NCBI GenBank assembly: GCA_964608495.1
Contig: CAZSOQ010000304.1
Location: forward strand, 1-5,387
Length of the DNA stretch: 5,387 nt
Origin: JAKORR01 sp964608495
GTDB taxonomy: Bacteria > Armatimonadota > Zipacnadia > Zipacnadales > FEN-943
Direction: 5' to 3'
Made by a program: the position numbers and the translations under genes. This document shows, piece after piece, positions 1-5,387 of this stretch; position 1 is the stretch's first letter, and every line of letters begins with the position of its first letter. The notes beneath the pieces were generated by a model. It searched no databases. It saw only the letters and a program-made list of their open reading frames with translations, and was not told where the DNA came from.

Positions 1-2416
1 GATATTGCTCCAGGGCCGCCCCCAGGTCCCCCTGATCACGCAGCACGTCCCCGATCTTGCTGTAGCTCACCGACAGGTCTCTCTGGGCCAGGGCGCTTGT
101 GGGGTCGGCCTGGGCCAGGCGCGATAGACTTGCCTGGGCGCCCTGCAACAGCACCAGCCGCGTCGGCAGCCGCCCTTGGTTGGAGAGAGCGTCGTTCAGG
201 TCGAAGATGAAGCGGTTGGCGAGAATGGCGACTTGGTGGTCAGCGAGCTCAGGCAAGTCCAGGAGAGCCGCGGCCCACGCCAGACCCGGGGTGTCTGGGA
301 GGTCCTGCGTAGCCACAACGTGCCCGGCGAGGGCCGCCGTTGCGCCGGCGAGCTCGCCTTCGGTGAGCGCCGGATCGGAGTAGTGGGTTGCGGCCCTCAC
401 AGGATCATCGGCGGCGATGAGATGAACCATCAGCTCCGTCTGCCGCACGGGGTCGGTGCGGTCCAGAAGCTCCAGGTGGTCCGCCACGCGGGCGTGGACC
501 GCCCGAACCAGTTCGGGGTCACTCAGGTTGCGGCGGAGGACGGCCTGGCGCATCTGGGCGTGGGCGAAGTCCCACTGCTCCTGAGGCCCTCGCTGGATCA
601 GGTGCCCGAGAAAGCTGCGGCGAAGGCGGGCGAACCGCAGGTCGTCCCAGCGCTCCTCGGCCGCCTCGGGCGCCACGATTGCCACCGTTGCCGGGACAAG
701 CTCGCGCAGGTCGGCCTCGCGCCAGCCGGCCCGGCCCAGGGCCACCAGATCCGCGCAGGCCTTGGCCCACGGCTCCCCGACCAGCTCCTCCGACCGCTCC
801 AGCATCCACTCGTACATGCCCGTGACGTCCGGCGGGAAGTGGGCCACCAGGTCGAGAAGGAAAGCGCGAAGGCGCCCGTCAAACTTCCCCGGCAACGTCG
901 CGATCGCGCCGAAATCGTCCGCATCCAGCAGGTTGAGTCGCTCGACGGCCAGGTTGAGCCACAGCGGATTGCCCCAGGAGGGGGAACCGTCGGGGAGCTT
1001 GCGCTCCATCAACGCTGAGAGTACCTGGGGGTTGAGCTTGCGGTGGTAGCCGCTGCAAATCGCTAACGCCAGCTCCTCGGCCTCATCGCGCCGGAAGGGG
1101 GGAAGGGTAATCTCAGTCGCGTCGGGGCGCTCCAGCAGGGCCCGGGACTGGCTGCCTGGGATAGCCGTGGCAACGACGCAGACGTTCGCTGGCAAGAGAC
1201 GAGTCAGCCAGGTGACATAGCGGGCACGGGGCGTGGGCTCGAACTGGTTGAGCGCGTCTACCAGAAGCACCACTCGGCCCCGCTGCGCGGCCCGCCCGAG
1301 CAGGGCGCGGAAGCCCTCCTCCAGCTCTTCACCCGCGGCGCCCTCCGAGACGGGAAGCGGAACGCCCAGGAAATCCGCCAGCTCCTCGACCCAGCGGGCC
1401 AGCATGGCGTCCACTGAGGACGAGCGCACGCTTATGCCGGCGGCGTGGAAGAGCGCCAGCCCACCGGTGCGCTGTAGCTCCCTCTGGATGGTCTGGTAGA
1501 GGTGCGCCAAGAGGGCGCTCTTGCCCGACCCGGGCTCACCGGTGACGCAGATGACATGGGGCGGGCCCTCAGGCGCGCCTGCCGCCGTCGGCGAGAGCGC
1601 GGCGGACCGCAGATCGTCAGTGATCCGCGTCCTGCCCACGAAGTGGCGCGTCTGCAGGGCCACGAACTGCTCCAGGCTCCAGCGCTCCTCGTCCTGCCAG
1701 GTGAGCGCGGGCCGCTGGGCCAGCTCCCGGCTCTCCTCCTCAACGTCCCGCCAAAGGTCCTCCAGCACCTGCTGCCCCCACCGCTCCAGCCCCACTACTT
1801 CCTGCTGCTGCTCGTCCCACTGCGCCGTGTAATGTCTTACTCGCCCTGGCAGGTCCCTCTCCAGCCGGGCCTTCAGGTCGCGGAGCCGCTGGGCTGCCTC
1901 TCGCGCGCCCTCCTCCTCCTGGTGCTCAGTGCTGTACTGCGCCTGCACGTCGGGCGGCATGCGGTCGTAGGGGAGAGGATCGCGCAGGTAGAAGTGGCAG
2001 CGGCGAAGCTGGTCGGGGCTGTTGAGCACCCCGAACTCGATCTCGAGGGCGGTGACGCTGTGGCCGGTCAGGTCGGCTTCGTAGCCGGCTTCCTGGGCGG
2101 CGGCGCGCATCGGCTCCTCGGGCGGCACCCAGCCGTAGCGATCCCCCAGCAGGCCGATGAAGAAGGGACGACTGCGCTCGATCTCGCCCAGACAGACGGT
2201 GAGGACGAGAAGCTCCTTGCTCTGCTCTTCGCCGACGGAGACCGTCTCGACACCCCAACGGAGGTCAATGGGCTCAAGGTGTTGACGGTACTGCGCAAGA
2301 CGCTCGGCAAGCGCGGGGAAGACCTCATTGCGCAGGTAGTCGCGCTCCGCCTGCATGTCCGCGAAGGTACTGCACACAAACACCGGCCTCGGCCGCCATG
2401 CCGCTGACGCGTCCAC
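1..2416 (-). CDS. DUF4062-NACHT-TPR STAND NTPase (3'-partial, first 805 codons)
   Basis: Large cytoplasmic signal-transduction ATPase, probably a nucleotide-controlled switch that oligomerises when its C-terminal repeats sense a ligand. Seen in the translation: a DUF4062 domain at about residues 11-150, opening with VFVCSTFADMQAERDYL (12-28), then DLRWGVE (51-57), GDRYGW (91-96), SVTALEIEFGVL (120-131) and FYLRDP (142-147). A charged linker follows, then FVGR (259-262), Walker A GEPGSGKS (293-300), Walker B VVLLVDAL (382-389), a sensor-1-like ATAIPG (416-421) and the landmarks LPPFRRDEAEEL (438-449) and WGNPLW (481-486). A helical/winged-helix stretch includes FAHAQMRQAV (617-626), and a TPR starts at about 781 (LSVSYSKIGDVL). 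The same order occurs in the TEP1/NPHP3-like class of STAND proteins. The frame is free of stops and runs off the window; more TPRs are expected. The GTG start at 2416 was chosen for its Shine-Dalgarno; a GTG at 2422 is the alternative. No upstream ATG exists in frame. The gene diverges from the RyR gene. The family is confident; a defence role is inference. Confidence 0.93.
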   Translation of the reverse strand, partial: MDASAAWRPRPVFVCSTFADMQAERDYLRNEVFPALAERLAQYRQHLEPIDLRWGVETVSVGEEQSKELLVLTVCLGEIERSRPFFIGLLGDRYGWVPPEEPMRAAAQEAGYEADLTGHSVTALEIEFGVLNSPDQLRRCHFYLRDPLPYDRMPPDVQAQYSTEHQEEEGAREAAQRLRDLKARLERDLPGRVRHYTAQWDEQQQEVVGLERWGQQVLEDLWRDVEEESRELAQRPALTWQDEERWSLEQFVALQTRHFVGRTRITDDLRSAALSPTAAGAPEGPPHVICVTGEPGSGKSALLAHLYQTIQRELQRTGGLALFHAAGISVRSSSVDAMLARWVEELADFLGVPLPVSEGAAGEELEEGFRALLGRAAQRGRVVLLVDALNQFEPTPRARYVTWLTRLLPANVCVVATAIPGSQSRALLERPDATEITLPPFRRDEAEELALAICSGYHRKLNPQVLSALMERKLPDGSPSWGNPLWLNLAVERLNLLDADDFGAIATLPGKFDGRLRAFLLDLVAHFPPDVTGMYEWMLERSEELVGEPWAKACADLVALGRAGWREADLRELVPATVAIVAPEAAEERWDDLRFARLRRSFLGHLIQRGPQEQWDFAHAQMRQAVLRRNLSDPELVRAVHARVADHLELLDRTDPVRQTELMVHLIAADDPVRAATHYSDPALTEGELAGATAALAGHVVATQDLPDTPGLAWAAALLDLPELADHQVAILANRFIFDLNDALSNQGRLPTRLVLLQGAQASLSRLAQADPTSALAQRDLSVSYSKIGDVLRDQGDLGAALEQY

Positions 2417-2425
2417 CGACACACG

Positions 2426-2432
2426 CCTCCTT
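2426..2432 (-). promoter_or_regulatory. Shine-Dalgarno of the DUF4062-NACHT gene
   Basis: On the minus strand this reads AAGGAGG, a full anti-16S match. It lies 9 nt before the GTG at 2416-2414 and only 3 nt before the GTG at 2422-2420, so spacing favours the inner GTG. The protein then starts M-D-A-S-A-A-W-R-P-R-P and enters the DUF4062 domain at residue 12, as is usual for this domain at an N-terminus. Confidence 0.75.
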
Positions 2433-2444
2433 GGGCCCCAGGAG
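2427..2444. repeat. 18-bp near-perfect palindrome overlapping the ribosome binding site
   Basis: The minus strand reads CTCCTGGGGCCCAAGGAG: two 9-base arms that are inverted copies with one mismatch. The right arm is part of the Shine-Dalgarno sequence of the leftward gene. As DNA it could be an operator for a dimeric regulator. As RNA, CUCCU can pair with AGGAG around an 8-nt loop and hide the ribosome binding site. Chance occurrence in GC-rich DNA is possible. Confidence 0.4.
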
Positions 2445-2681
2445 CGCCCTGCCTGCCGCTTGCCCACGTTCCTCGGATGCCGGGCCTTCACCTGCCCGCC
2501 GGCGCCTGGTCGGGCGCGCGAAGCTCCTGGCCTCGGGCGGCAAAGGGCTGCACCGCGCCCGCGCGCCGAACGCAGGGATGGCAGGCGACTGAGCGAACCG
2601 GCGGTCACGGCGGCGGCGCGGAACAGGCCCGGCCGACGCGGGGTGTGGTCGTGGGGCGGTCGCAGGCCGAGGCCGCGTGCG

Positions 2682-2689
2682 GGAGGTGA
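2682..2689 (+). promoter_or_regulatory. Shine-Dalgarno of the RCK-RyR membrane protein
   Basis: GGAGGTGA lies 7 nt before the ATG at 2697-2699. This decides the start within a frame that stays open upstream to at least 2355: the upstream extension is Arg/Pro-rich with no recognisable domain, whereas the protein from 2697 has a basic N-terminus leading directly into the first membrane helix. Confidence 0.8.
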
Positions 2690-2696
2690 GACGACG

Positions 2697-4568
2697 ATGG
2701 GCTCCGCAGGTGGTCGGGTCTGCGGGACGGGAACCGCCCGGCGGCCGGTCAGACGGTGGCGCAGGCGCCTGGCGGACTGGTGGCAGGACTACCGGTGGCA
2801 CGTCATCGGTGTCATGTGGCTGGGCGCCCTGGCTCTGGGGTACTGCGGGTTCAGAGCATACTACCTGGCCGCTGGCGAGCACTACGGGGTCCATCACCTG
2901 CTGTATCTGGCCCTCCAGCTCTTCATCCTCGAGTCGGGCTGGTCGTCGGGGCCGACGAACTGGGCAGTGGACACGGCGAGGCTGCTGGCGCCCGCGGTGG
3001 CGGCCTACACCGCTCTCGAGGGGCTGGCCCTCGTATTCTCGGAACAGTGGCAGATGCTGCAGCTTCGGTTCGTCAGTGGACACGTCATCGTCTGCGGCGT
3101 GGGGCACGAGGGGTCCCGCTTGGCCAAGACCTTCTGTCAGGCGGGATACCGGGTAGTCGCCGTTGAGAACGACCCCGCCAACCCCGATCTCGCCGAGATC
3201 AGCGAGCAGGGGATCCCAGTGCTCGTGGCAGACGCGACGCGTGCTGAGACTCTCGTGAGGGCAAGGACGCGGCAGGCGAAGTACCTGATCGCGGCCTGCG
3301 GGGACGATGGGGTGAACGCGGAGATCGCGGTGCGCGCCAAGGGCCTCACCCGGCGCCGTCAATCGGGCGCCCTGACCTGCTTCGTCTCGATCGCCGACCT
3401 CGACGTCTGCGAGCTGCTGAGGGAGAAGGAGTTCGCCACGGAGTACTCTCCCGCCTTCCGGCTGGAGTTCTTCAGCATCCTCGAGAGGGGAGCCAGGGCG
3501 CTCCTGGCCGCCTACCCGCCCTTCGGCTCCGAGGCCCAGCCCGGCGACGGGCCTCCGCACGTGCTGGTGATCGGCCTGGGCCGGCTGGGCGAGAGCCTCC
3601 TTGTGCAGGCAGCAAGGAAGTGGCGGTGGCTGCACGGACAGCAGGGCGCGCGCCTGCGGATCACCGCGGTGGACCTCGAGGCCCGGGGGCTGGGCGAGGC
3701 ACTGCTGGTGAAGTGGCCCGATCTGGCGGAGACATTGGACGTGGCGCTCGTGGACATGGACGTTCGATCGGCGGACTTCCGGCGCGGTGGGTTCCTGTCT
3801 GACGGCGCGTCGGGCTGCAGCGTGACGATTGTGTACGTGTGCCTGCCCGAGGACTCGCTGGCCCTGTCGGCGGCGCTGGCTCTGCACAGGCAGTGCCGGG
3901 CTCGGGGCTCCAGGGCCCGGATAGTGGTGCGGATGGGCGAGCAGACAGGGCTGGCGGCGCTGCTGTCCGCGTCGCCGTGGGATGAGGGCGAGTTCGGGAA
4001 CATCCAGGCCTTTCCGCTGGTGGACGAGGCCTGCAGACCGGACCTGCTGACCCTGGGAGTGAACGAGAGCCTGGCGCGGTCGGTCCACGAGGGCTACCTG
4101 CAGGGGGAGTTGGAGGAGGGGCGGCCTCTAGGCCCACGGCCGGCCCTGTGCCCGTGGGAAGAGCTGACAGAGGAGCTGAAGGAGGCCAACCGGGAACAGG
4201 CGGCGCACGTGGCGAGGGCCCTGCACGAATTCGGCTACAAGATCGTGCCCGTGCAGGATGCCCGGGCGGCGGTGGTGGAGTTCCCAGAGGACGTCCTGGA
4301 GAACATGGCCCGCGCGGAACACGAGCGGTGGTGTGGCGAGCGGCAGCGCGCCGGGTGGCGCCACGGGCCGAAGCGCGACGATCGCCGCAGGGCGCACCCC
4401 GATCTTGTGGGCTGGGAAGATCTGCCCGAGAGCAGCAGGGCGAAGTGCCGCAGGATAGTCCGCAGCCTGCCGGCTTCCCTGGCCAGGATAGGCTTCGGTG
4501 TCGAGCCGTTGGAACGGACAGGTCAGGACGGCGGCGCCTCACGGGTCGACCGGGCGCCGCACGACTAG
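2697..4568 (+). CDS. Two-helix channel-like membrane protein with tandem RCK/TrkA-N Rossmann domains and a C-terminal RyR domain
   Basis: Complete 623-residue protein, probably in the inner membrane with a large cytoplasmic ligand-binding part. The basic N-terminus (residues 15-24) is followed by TM1 (about 35-58), a pore-helix-like hydrophobic stretch (LLYLALQLFIL, 68-78) and TM2 (about 93-115). This resembles two-TM potassium channels, but no T-V-G-Y-G-type filter is present. The first Rossmann domain starts at HVIVCGVGHEG (129-139), with VVAVEND (153-159) ending in the acidic residue expected for NAD-type cofactor binding, then ACGDD (200-204). A second Rossmann domain starts at VLVIGLGRLGES (289-300) with ITAVD (322-326). 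The RyR domain (about 531-603) has AEHERW (540-545), AGWRHG (552-557), HPDLVGW (567-573) and GFGVEPL (599-605). TrkA-N/RCK domains gate ion transport by binding NAD(H) or nucleotides; prokaryotic RyR domains are proposed ligand sensors. It diverges from the STAND NTPase gene. It is not a canonical K+ channel or TrkA, and the conducted ion, if any, is unknown. Confidence 0.9.
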   Translation: MGSAGGRVCGTGTARRPVRRWRRRLADWWQDYRWHVIGVMWLGALALGYCGFRAYYLAAGEHYGVHHLLYLALQLFILESGWSSGPTNWAVDTARLLAPAVAAYTALEGLALVFSEQWQMLQLRFVSGHVIVCGVGHEGSRLAKTFCQAGYRVVAVENDPANPDLAEISEQGIPVLVADATRAETLVRARTRQAKYLIAACGDDGVNAEIAVRAKGLTRRRQSGALTCFVSIADLDVCELLREKEFATEYSPAFRLEFFSILERGARALLAAYPPFGSEAQPGDGPPHVLVIGLGRLGESLLVQAARKWRWLHGQQGARLRITAVDLEARGLGEALLVKWPDLAETLDVALVDMDVRSADFRRGGFLSDGASGCSVTIVYVCLPEDSLALSAALALHRQCRARGSRARIVVRMGEQTGLAALLSASPWDEGEFGNIQAFPLVDEACRPDLLTLGVNESLARSVHEGYLQGELEEGRPLGPRPALCPWEELTEELKEANREQAAHVARALHEFGYKIVPVQDARAAVVEFPEDVLENMARAEHERWCGERQRAGWRHGPKRDDRRRAHPDLVGWEDLPESSRAKCRRIVRSLPASLARIGFGVEPLERTGQDGGASRVDRAPHD

Positions 4569-5146
4569 GGGGAGGAGCAGGCCGGTCTCTTCCGAAGCAG
4601 GCCTTGCCGGAGGCTGCCATTGCCGCCCTGGCTCCGGGGGGCCGCTGGGCCAATCGAGGCAGCCCACCGGCTCGTCCATGCCGAGGCCTTCTGCCGCGTG
4701 GCCTGGCACACGTGCAAGCACGAAGTGTGGGCGGGCATGAGACAGGCGTCACTCGACTGCCTCGGGTGATCTGGGGAAGCACTCGTCGGGTGAGGGCTCC
4801 CCCAGGGACCTGCGTGGGAACGGCGAGGTGCGCCGGGAATAGGGGTACCGGCCAACGTCCGGCAATCTGTGGAGATGGTGGGAGGAGGTCCGGTAGCGCC
4901 CGCAAGCCGGGGCAACGCAGTCGCAGTCGCGCAGTTCCCGGCAACATGCTCGCCGTCTCAGGCTCTCGGGCCTCGGCGGGGGATGTGCCAGACAGGCGGT
5001 GCGTAGACAGGGCTTGGGTGTGCGCCGGGCAGGCCGTGCAGCATGGCTTGGGCGTCAGACGAACGCCCGCCGCGTCGAGTCTCGGGTCAGTGGGGCGCAC
5101 CATACAAGGCCACGAGGTCTCTTCCTCTGAAAGGGGGGCAGGCAGC
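4569..5146. other. About 580 bp without a recognisable gene
   Basis: The region lies between the RyR gene stop and the glycosyltransferase-like start. Open frames exist on both strands, but their products are Arg/Pro/Ser/Gly-rich with no domain motif, typical of non-coding GC-rich DNA. I saw no tRNA, no clear rho-independent terminator with a T tract, and no CRISPR-type repeats. Small features only: a perfect 6-bp hairpin GGGCGT/ACGCCC (5050-5055 with 5063-5068, 7-nt loop), two copies of GGCTTGGG about 35 bp apart near 5011 and 5046, and a short GCAGTC tandem near 4918. Promoter elements for the downstream gene would be expected here, but I cannot point to them. Confidence 0.6.
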
Positions 5147-5387
5147 TTGCGCCCAAGCGCTGCGTGCGGGGGCTCCACCCTAGTGGCTGGCATGCTGGCC
5201 GCAATGGCATGTGGCGTGGCTCTGTCCTGCAACATGTGGGACTGGCCCGACGACTGGCAACCCGACTAGGTTGATGGTCAGGCGCTCAAGATAGCGCAAG
5301 GGCGCCTTCGGCCCGACGCTTACTTCTACGGCGCGCTGCCGGCATACACGCAAGCAGGGGCTTTGCTGGTGGCACGCGCCCTTGGGT
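5147..5387 (+). pseudogene. GT-C (PMT/ArnT, GT39-like) membrane glycosyltransferase, N-terminus, interrupted by an in-frame TAG and cut by the window edge
   Basis: Such enzymes transfer sugars from lipid-linked donors at the membrane and use acidic residues after the first membrane helix. Here a short basic N-terminus leads into a hydrophobic helix (LVAGMLAAMACGVALSC, residues 12-28), then WDWPDDWQPD (31-40), then TAG at 5267-5269, then in the same frame VDGQALKIAQGRLRPDAYF and YGALPAYTQAGALLVARALG (42-80). Reading TAG as GAG would give W-Q-P-D-E-V, the P-D-E signature of this family. The downstream part matches its usual G-x-L-x-P-x-x-F-x-Y-x-x-L-P-x-Y pattern. The TTG start at 5147, preceded by AAGGGGGG at 5131-5138, is a guess; GTG 5183 and ATG 5192 are alternatives. 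No start codon lies soon after the TAG. It could be a true pseudogene, a base error, or recoding. Family assignment is from remembered motifs only. Confidence 0.55.

Larger units (their letters stand above)
2417..2696. promoter_or_regulatory. Divergent intergenic control region
   Basis: These 280 bp separate the start codons of the two divergent genes and must carry promoters for both, unless either is transcribed from further away. I see ribosome binding sites at both ends and the palindrome at 2427-2444. I could not identify convincing -10/-35 boxes for either direction; the region is very GC-rich (for example the complementary arms CGGGCGCG near 2511 and CGCGCCCG near 2556). Open frames run through it in several phases, but they encode Arg/Pro/Ala/Gly-rich low-complexity sequence and are not credible extensions of either protein. 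Confidence 0.6.

Noticed and set aside
1246..1260. Asn390 in D-A-L-N-Q-F-E after the Walker B aspartate, where many NACHT proteins have a second acidic residue
   Set aside because: From memory, D-A-L-N-Q is common in this DUF4062/TEP1-like subclass, so it is probably normal and not a catalytic defect; an alignment would settle it.
1502..2407. Plus-strand open frames of about 300 codons opposite the DUF4062-NACHT gene (also 176-1018)
   Set aside because: They are antisense shadows. The minus-strand frame with Walker A, Walker B and DUF4062 motifs explains the region completely.
2355..2696. N-terminal extension of the RyR protein from the upstream ATG at 2355
   Set aside because: It would overlap the DUF4062 gene start and add 114 low-complexity residues, while the ATG at 2697 has a strong Shine-Dalgarno sequence 7 nt upstream.
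2325..4088. A 587-codon open frame on the minus strand opposite the RyR gene
   Set aside because: It is antisense to a frame with clear TM, Rossmann and RyR motifs. Its product is Pro/Arg/His/Gln-rich with no recognisable domain, as expected for a stop-poor shadow frame in GC-rich DNA.
3661..5235. A 524-codon minus-strand open frame spanning the end of the RyR gene, the gap and the glycosyltransferase start
   Set aside because: The product is low-complexity Pro/Ala/Arg/Ser sequence without motifs, and it runs antisense to better supported plus-strand coding.
4148..5269. A 373-codon plus-strand frame overlapping the RyR gene and ending at the TAG at 5267
   Set aside because: Its first part is a shadow of the RyR gene and the middle is low-complexity. 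Only the last 40 or so codons look real, as the N-terminus of the glycosyltransferase.
5192..5269. A short secreted or lipoprotein-like peptide starting at ATG 5192 and ending at TAG 5267
   Set aside because: The Cys context (V-A-L-S-C) is a poor lipobox, the chain would be 25 residues, and the same frame continues after the TAG with glycosyltransferase-like sequence, which explains it better.

Overview
This is a GC-rich bacterial window (roughly two thirds G+C by eye). It has one complete gene and two partial genes. The closest domain architectures I know occur in high-GC or filamentous environmental bacteria such as Chloroflexota, Actinomycetota, Planctomycetota and Armatimonadota. The sequence itself does not settle the phylum, and a metagenomic origin is plausible.

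Left part (minus strand, 2416 down to the window edge): the first 805 codons of a very large STAND-type NTPase. The order is an N-terminal DUF4062 domain, a NACHT-like P-loop ATPase with clear Walker A and B motifs, a winged-helix/helical region, and the first tetratricopeptide repeat, at which point the gene leaves the window. It starts at a GTG placed 9 nt after a perfect AAGGAGG Shine-Dalgarno sequence. It stays open to the window edge, and its 3' end is missing.

Middle (2417-2696): a 280-bp divergent control region. An 18-bp near-perfect palindrome overlaps the Shine-Dalgarno sequence of the leftward gene.

Right-centre (plus strand, 2697-4568): a complete 623-residue membrane protein. 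It has two transmembrane helices with a pore-like segment lacking the potassium filter, two Rossmann (RCK/TrkA-N-like) domains in tandem, and a C-terminal RyR domain. It looks like a ligand-gated, channel-like protein that reads a nucleotide or dinucleotide.

Right end: 4569-5146 is about 580 bp in which I find no convincing gene. From about 5147 to the edge there is the start of a membrane GT-C (PMT/ArnT, GT39-like) glycosyltransferase. It is interrupted by a TAG exactly where the conserved Glu of the family's P-D-E motif should be, so it is a pseudogene, a base error or a recoded gene.

Working hypothesis: the two divergent multidomain genes form a signalling or conflict module. In it, a STAND ATPase (sensor or switch) sits back to back with a membrane protein whose RCK and RyR domains could respond to a nucleotide signal. 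DUF4062, NACHT, TPR and RyR domains are each known from bacterial defence or signalling contexts. The pairing here is an inference from adjacency.
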